A stretch of 64,000 nucleotides of DNA from Calditrichia bacterium (GTDB lineage Bacteria; Calditrichota; Calditrichia; RBG-13-44-9; J075): the NCBI GenBank assembly GCA_020635015.1, contig JACKAP010000014.1, positions 1-64,000 on the forward strand, read 5' to 3'. Numbering within the stretch: position 1 is the first letter of the stretch; each line of letters opens with the position of its first letter. The notes under the pieces were generated by a model. The model was not told where the DNA came from and ran no database searches. It worked only from the letters and a program-made list of their open reading frames with translations. Below, piece after piece: positions 1 through 7,272 of this stretch. Position numbers and translations under genes: made by a program.

Positions 1-296
1 AACATGATCGCCATGGTGCAGATTGCCACAAAGGCGCCCATCCAGGTATAATTTTTCCCCAGGAAGGCGGCAAAGGCGCCGACCGGCCCCTTGCGGGTCT
101 CCTTACCCAGGGAAAATTCCACCATCAGCAGGGGGATCGACCACAGGATCAGGAAAATCACCCAGGGTACCAGGAAAGCGCCGCCGTACTGCCCGGCCAG
201 GCGTGGGAAACGCCAGATATTGCCGGCGCCGATCGCCATTCCAATGGTCGCCAGCAGCAGGGCCCAGCGACTGGAAAACTGTTCGACTTTATCCAT
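1..296 (-). CDS. Sodium-dependent SNF/NSS-family transporter, N-terminal part (runs off the window)
   Basis: The frame starts at an ATG at 296 and stays open to the left edge, giving the first 98 residues. The protein begins MDKVEQFSSRWALLLATIG and carries GNIWRFPRLAGQYGGAF at about residues 25-41. This is the unwound TM1 sodium- and substrate-binding signature of the neurotransmitter:sodium symporter family. Hydrophobic stretches at about 12-30, 40-58 and 84-98 fit TM1 to TM3. The family imports amino acids or related solutes across the inner membrane using the sodium gradient. The substrate cannot be told from this fragment. No strong Shine-Dalgarno precedes the ATG. Confidence 0.85.
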   Translation of the reverse strand, partial: MDKVEQFSSRWALLLATIGMAIGAGNIWRFPRLAGQYGGAFLVPWVIFLILWSIPLLMVEFSLGKETRKGPVGAFAAFLGKNYTWMGAFVAICTMAIM

Positions 297-404
297 ACCT
301 GAACTCTATACCTGCAGGTTAAAGTTTATTTACCCAATATAAACACCATATTACAAATTTGGGCGCTAACCTGAAAGTAGATTTTGAAAAAGATCAGCGC
401 ACGC

Positions 405-465
405 TTCAAAACGGGATCGCAACAGATGGTGCACCGATGCAGTTATTGCTGCATCCCGTTTTGAA
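405..465. repeat. Inverted repeat, 13-bp perfect core
   Basis: TTCAAAACGGGAT at 405-417 is repeated in reverse complement at 453-465, and the pairing continues imperfectly outward through AGCGC on both sides. It lies upstream of the transporter start at 296. There is no T-run on either side, so it does not look like an intrinsic terminator. It could be a regulator site or a small mobile hairpin. Confidence 0.6.
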
Positions 466-504
466 ACGAGCGCTTGTCCGGGGGGGATAGAGTTGGATGT
501 TGGG

Positions 505-640
505 TAGACCGGTGTTACACCGCCCTTACAGGGCTTGATTTTGGGGGTTGGCTGTTTACCCCGGGCGACGTTTGCCGGGGCAAACTTGCCCGGGGTTGGA
601 ATAGCACCGCCCTTTCAGGGCTGGCATCAGGAGGATTGCC
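505..640. repeat. REP-like palindromic cluster
   Basis: Two copies of the palindrome CACCGCCCTTNCAGGGCT lie at 518-535 and 605-622. They flank a larger hairpin made by ACCCCGGGC at 558-566 and GCCCGGGGT at 588-596, which itself contains a GTTTG/CAAAC inner hairpin. The arrangement (short GC palindromes around a long stem) resembles extragenic palindromes mobilised by IS200/Y1-type transposases. No transposase is present. The whole 297-715 gap holds no credible gene. Confidence 0.6.
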
Positions 641-715
641 AAGCCCAGGGGATCTGCCAACCTTTACGACAAACATCGTGAGCGCAGCGAGCAAACATCC
701 AGCATCAGGCAGTAT

Positions 716-1543
716 TTATCCCTGCATAAAATGCCACACTATCCCGACGATGCTGACGATGGCGCAGTAGAGTCCGAACCATTCCAGCTTCTGGCGGCGA
801 ATAATATCGAGCATCCAGACGATGGCCAGGTAACCGGAAATTGCAGCAGCGATGGTGCCCAGGGTAAGATTGAGGATCTCTCCGGAAGGAGGCGGATTTT
901 CCAGCAGTTCTTTCATTTTCAGGATCGAGGCGCCGAGGATCACCGGCACCGAGAGCAGGAAGGAAAAGCGCGCCGCGGTTTCCCGCTTGATGCCCAGCCA
1001 GAGCGCGGTGACGATGGTCGATCCGGAGCGGGAAATTCCCGGAATGATAGCAAATGCCTGGGCAAACCCGATCAATATGGCATGGAAGAGGTTCATAAAT
1101 GGTTGACTTTCCCGGGTATAGCGCGAGCTGAACATGACCAACGCGGTCAGCAGCAGCGCTCCCAGCACCAGCAGCATGCTGGTAAACAGCCCTTCGATCA
1201 TTTTCTCGAACAGCAATCCGATCACCGCTGCCGGAATGGTGCCGACGATGATATAAAAGGACATCGCCTTGAATTCATCCTCCTGGCGCTCGATCTTCAT
1301 GCCGTTCATCACAAATGCCGGCACGGCGGGCAGCCAGCGGATCATCTCCCAAACATCCTTCCGAAAAACCACCAGCACCGCGACCAGGGTCCCGAAATGC
1401 ACAAAGACATCGAAAGCAATACCTTCTTTATGAAAATCCAAAATTTCCGTAAACAACACCAGGTGCCCGGAACTGCTGATCGGTAAAAATTCCGAAAGTC
1501 CCTGCACAATCCCCAGAATAATCGCTTTAATCGTTTCGTTCAA
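716..1543 (-). CDS. uppP: Undecaprenyl-diphosphatase UppP/BacA
   Basis: This integral inner-membrane enzyme removes a phosphate from undecaprenyl diphosphate and so recycles the lipid carrier for peptidoglycan and O-antigen synthesis. The 275-residue length is normal for the family. The two conserved motifs are present: QGLSEFLPISSSGHL at about residues 14-28 and PGISRSGST near residue 170. Alternating hydrophobic segments cover the protein. It is the last gene of the minus-strand envelope block, about 260 bases beyond rseP and separated from it by a long perfect hairpin, so it may have its own transcript. Confidence 0.95.
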   Translation of the reverse strand: MNETIKAIILGIVQGLSEFLPISSSGHLVLFTEILDFHKEGIAFDVFVHFGTLVAVLVVFRKDVWEMIRWLPAVPAFVMNGMKIERQEDEFKAMSFYIIVGTIPAAVIGLLFEKMIEGLFTSMLLVLGALLLTALVMFSSRYTRESQPFMNLFHAILIGFAQAFAIIPGISRSGSTIVTALWLGIKRETAARFSFLLSVPVILGASILKMKELLENPPPSGEILNLTLGTIAAAISGYLAIVWMLDIIRRQKLEWFGLYCAIVSIVGIVWHFMQG

Positions 1544-1739
1544 CTGCTGTCTCCTTTATCGCACGTGTCTCCATAAACGAATTGATATCTATCATTATCA
1601 CAAAATGAATAACGAACTTAAGCGTTTTTATGGGCTGGAATGTAGTGTGCATCACTTTCAGTTGGGAGGAGTTTTCGATGGGCGCTTAAACCGGGAAGGC
1701 AGCGCACGGTTATATTCATTTGCGTAATGAGTGATTTTT

Positions 1740-1793
1740 GTCTGGTTCAGGAGGCATGGGGCAGTCTGTAGCCCCATGCCTCCTGAACCAGAC
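1740..1793. repeat. Perfect 23-bp inverted repeat between rseP and uppP
   Basis: Arms 1740-1762 and 1771-1793 are exact reverse complements around an 8-base loop. The hairpin begins 7 bases after the rseP stop codon. On the minus strand the stem is followed by AAAAATCAC, not a T-run. It therefore fits an RNA-stabilising 3' hairpin, or a rho-independent terminator without a tail, better than a classical terminator. Confidence 0.75.
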
Positions 1794-1800
1794 AATAGCA

Positions 1801-3132
1801 CTACGGCGCGGCGATCTTGCGCATGATATCGTTGTAGAAAACGAACACCATCAACATCAGCAGCAGCACCATGCCGATCTGCTGCACGATCAGCTTGGTC
1901 TTGACCGACAGAGGACGCCGCATCAGGCCTTCGATCAGGATGATCGCCAAATGCCCGCCGTCCAGAGCCGGGATCGGCAGAATATTGATAATCGCCAGCA
2001 CAATGCTGAGTAAAGCGATAAATTCGATATAACGCCCCAAATCCTGCTGAGCGATATCCCCGGCCGCTTCGGCGATGGCGATCGGCCCGGCCAGGGATTC
2101 CTGGGCGGACTCCTTGCCGGAGAGGATCCGGGAAAAGCCCCGGATATTCAGTTGGCCGAGCATCACCGCCCGCTCCAGGCCTTTGCCGATAGCCGGGAGG
2201 AAGGCAAGTTCGCGATATTCCTGATAATAGGTGATGCCGATCCTCCCCACCGTAACCGGCTCCCCGTTTTCATCTTCGAAGCTGACCGCCTTGGGAGTAA
2301 TATCGAATGCCAGGGTGTCCTGCTCGCGCAATACGCTAAAACGCAGGGGAGTATCGGCGCTGGCGCTGATGATACGGGTCATGTCGCTCCAACTGGAGAT
2401 CAGCGAATCGCTGATCGCGATAATCTGATCGCCGGTTTGCAGCCCGGATTTAATCGCCGGAAAATTGGGGCTGAGATCTCCCACCCGGGCGGGCAGCAGC
2501 GGGCGGATTTGCAGGCGCCCCAGGTCGTTCATCTTCAGGTGGTCCCAGTCCAGGGTAATGTTGACCTCGTCCGGGCCGCGCCGGATCTGAAAGTCGGTTT
2601 TGGTGCCGAGATGCTTAATAAAGCCCTGGCTGACATCCTGCCAGTTATCGACCGGCTCACCGTTGATCGCCAGGATCTGATCATTGGGCCGCAGCCCGAT
2701 ACTGTCTGCCAGGCCGCCCTTTCCCACATAGCCGATGGTGGTGGTGGGATCGACCGGTTCCCCCTGCAGCCAAAGCATCCCTCCCAGGATGCCCACCGCC
2801 AGCAGGAAGTTCATAATCACCCCGGCCGTAATGATGATCACTTTCTGATAGGTCGGTTTGGCCATAAACTCGTGGGGTTCCGGTTCCCGGTCTGCCGAGG
2901 AGGTATCCAGGCTCTCGTCGATCATGCCGCTCATTTTCACGTAGCCGCCCAGGGGAATCGCCGAGATGCAGTAATCGGTTTCTCCGATCTGCACCCCGAA
3001 CAGCCGTGGGGGAAAGCCAATGGAAAAGCGCTCCACCCGCACGCCAAACAGCTTTGCCGCCAGGAAGTGGCCCAGCTCATGCACAAATACCAGCACTCCC
3101 AGCGCAACAATAATTGCCAACAAATATATCAT
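1801..3132 (-). CDS. rseP: RseP-family site-2 intramembrane zinc metalloprotease
   Basis: This protease cleaves substrates inside the inner membrane; known members cut anti-sigma factors after a first periplasmic cleavage and clear signal-peptide remnants. The HELGH zinc motif is in the first transmembrane helix at residues 18-22, and the third ligand motif LDGGH is near residue 395. Two PDZ domains lie between them (about 125-200 and 205-290), with GLRPNDQILAINGEPV and GLQTGDQIIAISDS ligand-binding loops. The length of 443 is typical. It starts 6 bases after the lpxA stop, so the two are almost certainly co-transcribed. No anti-sigma gene is visible in the window. Confidence 0.95.
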   Translation of the reverse strand: MIYLLAIIVALGVLVFVHELGHFLAAKLFGVRVERFSIGFPPRLFGVQIGETDYCISAIPLGGYVKMSGMIDESLDTSSADREPEPHEFMAKPTYQKVIIITAGVIMNFLLAVGILGGMLWLQGEPVDPTTTIGYVGKGGLADSIGLRPNDQILAINGEPVDNWQDVSQGFIKHLGTKTDFQIRRGPDEVNITLDWDHLKMNDLGRLQIRPLLPARVGDLSPNFPAIKSGLQTGDQIIAISDSLISSWSDMTRIISASADTPLRFSVLREQDTLAFDITPKAVSFEDENGEPVTVGRIGITYYQEYRELAFLPAIGKGLERAVMLGQLNIRGFSRILSGKESAQESLAGPIAIAEAAGDIAQQDLGRYIEFIALLSIVLAIINILPIPALDGGHLAIILIEGLMRRPLSVKTKLIVQQIGMVLLLMLMVFVFYNDIMRKIAAP

Positions 3133-3138
3133 TCAACA

Positions 3139-3915
3139 CTATCCTTTTATAAGTCCTCGTTCGCTCTCTTCCAGAAAACGCGCTACATGATCGATTTCCG
3201 GAAACGGTTTAAGTTCTTCCCTGATCTTAACCAACGCATCATTTTTAGTAAGGTTGCTGCGGTAAATCAGCCGGTAGGCCCGCTTAATTTCCAGCAGCAC
3301 CTCGGAGGAATATCCCTTGCGCGACAACCCGATATGGTTAACGCCTCCGTATTGCAATGGTTCGCCCATCGCCAGAATGTAGGGCGGCACATCTTTCGCT
3401 ACCCGGAATCCTCCTCCGATAAAGCTGTGCCGGCCGATCCTGACGAATTGGTGAATGGCGGTCATGCCGCCGATGCCGGCGCTGTCCTCGATCACCACAT
3501 GGCCGGCCATGTTCACTGCATTGGAAATGATCACCTCATTGCCGATCACGCAATCGTGCGCCACATGCACATAGGCCATCAACAGGCAATTCCGGCCCAC
3601 CACGGTTTTGCCGGTGTGGGTGGTGCCGCGGTTCAGGGTGGCGTATTCCCGGATGGTGGTGCCTTCCCCTACCTCCAGGCAGGTTTTTTCGTCTCGGTAT
3701 TTCAGGTCCTGGGGCGCCGTTCCCAGCACTGCGCCGGTAAAAATTTTCACATGATTGCCAATCCGCGTGCCCGAATCGATCAGGATATGGGAGCGGAGCT
3801 GGCAACCGTCGCCAATGATGGCATCCGCTTCAATCACACAATAGGGGCCAATCACCACATCGCTGCCCAGTTCCGCGCCGGGATGAACGATTGCAGTGGG
3901 ATGAATCTGTACCAC
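3139..3915 (-). CDS. lpxA: Acyl-ACP--UDP-N-acetylglucosamine O-acyltransferase LpxA
   Basis: LpxA catalyses the first step of lipid A synthesis, moving a hydroxyacyl chain from ACP to UDP-GlcNAc in the cytoplasm. The first 190 residues are hexapeptide repeats forming a left-handed beta helix, with VHPGAEL, IGPYCVI and similar units. The catalytic histidine lies in VHVAHDCVIGN near residue 120. The C-terminal helical domain ends LEESERGLIKG. The start is a GTG at 3915 with GGAGG 8 bases upstream. The gene follows lpxC-fabZ after a 188-base gap that contains a heptad repeat, and runs directly into rseP. Confidence 0.96.
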   Translation of the reverse strand: MVQIHPTAIVHPGAELGSDVVIGPYCVIEADAIIGDGCQLRSHILIDSGTRIGNHVKIFTGAVLGTAPQDLKYRDEKTCLEVGEGTTIREYATLNRGTTHTGKTVVGRNCLLMAYVHVAHDCVIGNEVIISNAVNMAGHVVIEDSAGIGGMTAIHQFVRIGRHSFIGGGFRVAKDVPPYILAMGEPLQYGGVNHIGLSRKGYSSEVLLEIKRAYRLIYRSNLTKNDALVKIREELKPFPEIDHVARFLEESERGLIKG

Positions 3916-4001
3916 AACATACCTCCAATCTCAGGTTCTTTTAGCTGGAAACGCTAGATATACTTTGATAAACGGTCATGCGCCTGATTTTCAACGATGC
4001 T

Positions 4002-4066
4002 CCCCGAAGGCTTTCGGGGTGGATGCTGGATAAAAACATTTATCGAGTATCCAGCATCCAGTATCA
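4002..4066. repeat. Heptad-type inverted repeat between lpxC-fabZ and lpxA
   Basis: GGATGCTGGATA at 4021-4032 is answered by TATCCAGCATCC at 4048-4059, and a small CCCCGAA/TTCGGGG hairpin precedes it at 4002-4019. The GGATGCT/CCAGTAT units belong to the same family as the arrays at 14090, 47815 and 57295. Confidence 0.7.
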
Positions 4067-4103
4067 CGAAAAAGTTAACGTCCTATCCGTTTGCAACATC
4101 CAT

Positions 4104-5513
4104 CTACCGCTCGACAATAGCCGCCATCATTTCCGCTTCGGCCACCAGTTCGCCGTCGACATACGCCTTGCCGGCCATCTTGCAAGTCGTGGCACGTCTT
4201 TTTAGCAATTCACACTCCATCACCAACTGGGCCCCCGGATAGACCGGTTTTCTGAAACGCACATTGTCCATTGACATGAAAAACACCAGCTTATTATCGA
4301 CATTATCCACTCCATCCAACAGCATGATGCCGCCGGTCTGGGCCATCGCTTCTACGATCAGCACGCCGGGCATGATCGGATGAGTGGGGAAATGCCCCTC
4401 AAAAAAATGCTCGTTGGTGGTAACGCTCTTCACCCCGACAATCCGCTTGCCGGCTTCGAACTCGACGATGCGGTCGACCAGCAGGAAGGGATAGCGGTGG
4501 GGCAGGATACGCTTGATAGCGTTGATATCGAACACTACCCCCTTACGGCTGACATCCTGGTATTTGCGGGTGATCTGCTGGTTCTTGTAATACTCGCGCA
4601 ACCGCTTGGCAAATTCGATATTGCTCTTATGACCCGGGCGGGCGGCGAGGATCTGGCCTTTGATCGGGGCACCGGCCAGGTAGAGGTCGCCCAGCAGATC
4701 AAGCAGCTTGTGCCGGGCCGGCTCATTGCGGAAGCGCAGTTGGCGGTTGTTGAGGATGCCATTATCCCCGATAAACACCTTGCCGTCAATCTTCAGCGCC
4801 TTTTTGATCTTATCCTGGTTGATCTCCTCCAGAGGCTTGTCGCAGATCACCACCGCATCATTCAGGCTGCCGCCTTTGATCAATCCCTGGGCCAGCAGCA
4901 TCTCCACCTCATGGAGAAAGCAGAAGGTGCGCGCCGGGGCGAAATCGCCGACAAATTCTTTCTCCAGGGAGAACAGGCCGGAATGCTGGCTGCCCAGCGC
5001 CGGGTTCTGGTAATCGATCATCACCGTGATGCGGAAATCGTCCAGCGGCAGGGCCACGATGTCGGTGCCGCGCTTGTCGTCATTATAGGACAGGGTATCG
5101 GAAACCACGATGTAATCCTTGAGAGCTTCCTGCTCAATGATCCCCGCTTCCAGCAGCGCCTCCACATAGGGCATGGCGCTGCCGTCACCGACCGGCGGTT
5201 CCCCGGCGGTCAGCTCGATCAGGAGATTGTCGATCTCCAGCCCGGCCACCGCCGCCAGCACATGCTCCACGGTATAGATGGTGCATCCTTCCTTGTGCAG
5301 ATTGGTGCCGCGCAGGCTGTCGATCGAATTATCCTGCACCACATAATCCACCAATGCCGGCACTTCCACATTGGTTTCCAGGTCCGCCCGGCTGAATACA
5401 ATGCCGTAATTTTCCGGCGCCGGTTTGAAAGTGATGGTCGACCGCTCCCCGGTATGCAGTCCGGTGCCGGCAAATGAAACTGCCTTCTTTATGGTTTGTT
5501 GCTTTTTGCTCAT
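4104..5513 (-). CDS. lpxC/fabZ: LpxC-FabZ fusion: UDP-acyl-GlcNAc deacetylase / hydroxyacyl-ACP dehydratase
   Basis: One polypeptide of 469 residues joins two normally separate enzymes. Residues 1 to about 300 are LpxC, the committed zinc deacetylase of lipid A synthesis. Zinc ligands are visible in TVEHVLAAVAG (about 83) and in RHKLLDLLGDLYLAG. Residues from about 325 to 469 are FabZ, with the LPHRYPFLLVDR opening and the catalytic HFPTHPIMPGVLIVEAMAQ segment. The fusion places lipid A and fatty-acid elongation, which compete for hydroxyacyl-ACP, on one chain. It is known from Bacteroidetes, Chlorobi and relatives and is a good marker of the FCB superphylum. It starts 10 bases after lpxD. 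Confidence 0.97.
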   Translation of the reverse strand: MSKKQQTIKKAVSFAGTGLHTGERSTITFKPAPENYGIVFSRADLETNVEVPALVDYVVQDNSIDSLRGTNLHKEGCTIYTVEHVLAAVAGLEIDNLLIELTAGEPPVGDGSAMPYVEALLEAGIIEQEALKDYIVVSDTLSYNDDKRGTDIVALPLDDFRITVMIDYQNPALGSQHSGLFSLEKEFVGDFAPARTFCFLHEVEMLLAQGLIKGGSLNDAVVICDKPLEEINQDKIKKALKIDGKVFIGDNGILNNRQLRFRNEPARHKLLDLLGDLYLAGAPIKGQILAARPGHKSNIEFAKRLREYYKNQQITRKYQDVSRKGVVFDINAIKRILPHRYPFLLVDRIVEFEAGKRIVGVKSVTTNEHFFEGHFPTHPIMPGVLIVEAMAQTGGIMLLDGVDNVDNKLVFFMSMDNVRFRKPVYPGAQLVMECELLKRRATTCKMAGKAYVDGELVAEAEMMAAIVER

Positions 5514-5523
5514 CCGCGTTTCC

Positions 5524-6561
5524 TCATGATTTTTTTTCCTGCAGCGCCTCCAGCTTTTTCTCCAATTGCTGCACCCGCCGGAGCAGTTCCGGGAGGTTGG
5601 CCGTTACCGCTTCGATACGCTTGGTTTTCATGATCGGGCGGGCGACGAAACCGAAGACGGTCTCCCCTGCCGGCACGCTTTTCGACACGCCGGAGCAGGC
5701 GCCGATCCGGGCCCCGTCACCGACCGAAATATGTCCGGCCACCGCCACCTGCCCCCCGATCATCACCTGGCTGCCGATGCGGGTACTGCCGGCGACGCCG
5801 GTCTGGGCCACGATCACGGTATGTTCTCCCACCGTCACATTGTGCGCCAGGTGCACCAGGTTATCCAGCTTCACCCCCTTGCGCACCCGGGTTTGTCCCA
5901 TGGTGGCGCGGTCGATGGTCACATTGGCCCCGATCTCCACATCATCTTCGATCACCACGATGCCCACCTGGGGAATCTTGTGAAAAGCGCCCTGGTAGGG
6001 GGCAAACCCAAACCCATCGCTGCCGATCACCGCCCCGTTATGAATGATCACCCGGTCGCCGATCCGGCAGTTTTCCCGGATGCTAACGAGGGGATATAGG
6101 ATGCAGTCGCTGCCGATTTGGCTGCCGTCCAGGATCACGCAGTTGGGAAACACCTGGGTGCGCTCGCCGATGACCACTCCCGGCCCGACGTAGGCGTTGG
6201 CGCCAATGCAGGCCTCCGCGCCGAGGCGGGCGGTCTCATGCACCACTGCGCTGGGGTGGATGCCCGGAGTCAACAGTTTCCGGGGCGGATTGAACAACAG
6301 GAAGGCCTGCAAGAATCCGTAATAGGCGTCGGGGCACAGAATGAAGGGGATGGCGGGCGTGATGCCGCTGTTGCCGTCCACGATGACCGCGGCGGCATGG
6401 GATTTTTCCAGGTGGGAACCGTACTTCGGATTGGCCAGGAAGGTGATCTCGCCGGCAGAGGCTTTATCGATCTCCGCCGTGCCGCTGATGCGAATCTCCG
6501 GATCGCCGTGCAGCGTTCCGCCTATTTTTGCTGCAATGTCTGCCAGGGTAAAAACCGGCAT
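5524..6561 (-). CDS. lpxD: UDP-3-O-acylglucosamine N-acyltransferase LpxD
   Basis: LpxD adds the second hydroxyacyl chain, to the amino group of the glucosamine, in the third step of lipid A synthesis. An N-terminal uridine-binding domain (FTLADIAAKIGGTLHGD onward) precedes a long left-handed beta helix of hexapeptide repeats. The catalytic HLAHNVTVGEH segment and a C-terminal coiled coil (LPELLRRVQQLEKKLEALQ) are present. I chose the ATG at 6561 because AAGGAG lies just upstream and the known N-terminus MPVFTLADIA starts there. A longer frame to 6666 would add 35 residues unlike the family and cross a terminator-like T-run. Length from 6561 is 345 residues. Confidence 0.95.
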   Translation of the reverse strand: MPVFTLADIAAKIGGTLHGDPEIRISGTAEIDKASAGEITFLANPKYGSHLEKSHAAAVIVDGNSGITPAIPFILCPDAYYGFLQAFLLFNPPRKLLTPGIHPSAVVHETARLGAEACIGANAYVGPGVVIGERTQVFPNCVILDGSQIGSDCILYPLVSIRENCRIGDRVIIHNGAVIGSDGFGFAPYQGAFHKIPQVGIVVIEDDVEIGANVTIDRATMGQTRVRKGVKLDNLVHLAHNVTVGEHTVIVAQTGVAGSTRIGSQVMIGGQVAVAGHISVGDGARIGACSGVSKSVPAGETVFGFVARPIMKTKRIEAVTANLPELLRRVQQLEKKLEALQEKKS

Positions 6562-6639
6562 CTCTGACTCCTTAATGAACCGTTCAACCGAAAAGGACGG
6601 GGTTGACATCAGGGGATTATACAAAAAAAGGCGCTTCTT

Positions 6640-6683
6640 TAAAAATAGAAAAAAGCTGAAATGCAAATTTGCATTTCAGCTTT
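6640..6683 (-). terminator. Intrinsic terminator after ompH
   Basis: A perfect 32-bp palindrome at 6652-6683 (AAAGCTGAAATGCAAA and its complement) lies 20 bases past the ompH stop. On the minus strand it is followed by TTTTCTATTTTTAAAG. This would end the bamA-ompH transcript before lpxD, splitting the envelope cluster into at least two transcription units. Confidence 0.8.
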
Positions 6684-6702
6684 GAAAAATATCCGGCCGC
6701 TG

Positions 6703-7233
6703 CTATTTGGTTTTATTCAATTCATCCAGCACCCGGTCGGTAATGTCGTGGTCCGGTTTATAGTAAACCACCACCCCTTGCACGATGTCGAGGATATAAT
6801 CATACCCATCGTCTTCACCGACCCGTACCAGCACATCGTTGATCTTTTCCTGGAGGGGCTTGATCTTCTTCTGATATTCCGCAAAATATTCCCCCTGCGG
6901 CCCCAGCTTATCATAATAATACTTTTCCAGGGCAGCCTGCTTCTGGCGGGCTTGCTGCTCTTTTTCCGCTTTTTTATCCGGGCTGAGCAAGAGGCTCTGG
7001 TTCTGGATCTCTTCGGCAAGTTTTTTTAACTCATTTTCCTGGCGGGTGTATTCCGCTTCATAGGTGCTGCGCAATTCATCCAACTGTTTCTGAATTTCCT
7101 GCGCCCCGGCATACTCCTGAAGAATGCGTTCAGAATTGATATAGCGGATCTTCATCTGCCCAAAGCCGGAGCTCACCCCGGCCAACAGCACCAGGCTTAT
7201 CACCAGCAGCATCATTTTACGACAACCGTTCAC
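6703..7233 (-). CDS. skp: OmpH/Skp-family periplasmic chaperone
   Basis: Skp-type chaperones hold unfolded outer-membrane proteins in the periplasm and pass them to BamA. The 176-residue protein has a Sec signal peptide (MMLLVISLVLLAGVSSGFGQ), then the family start MKIRYINSERILQEYAGAQE. A long charged coiled coil with many Gln, Glu and Lys residues follows and would form the trimer tentacles. The gene sits 39 bases after bamA and is followed by a strong terminator. The bamA-skp-lpxD order is the classical one in Gram-negative bacteria. Confidence 0.93.
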   Translation of the reverse strand: MNGCRKMMLLVISLVLLAGVSSGFGQMKIRYINSERILQEYAGAQEIQKQLDELRSTYEAEYTRQENELKKLAEEIQNQSLLLSPDKKAEKEQQARQKQAALEKYYYDKLGPQGEYFAEYQKKIKPLQEKINDVLVRVGEDDGYDYILDIVQGVVVYYKPDHDITDRVLDELNKTK

Positions 7234-7272
7234 ATTTGCCTCCTACGATTGATTGGGATAACATTGATTTTC

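Noticed and set aside
2152..3957. 601-codon open frame on the plus strand across rseP and lpxA
   Set aside because: It lies wholly antisense to two well-recognised genes, is rich in His, Asp and Gly as expected for a mirror frame in GC-rich DNA, and has no family resemblance.
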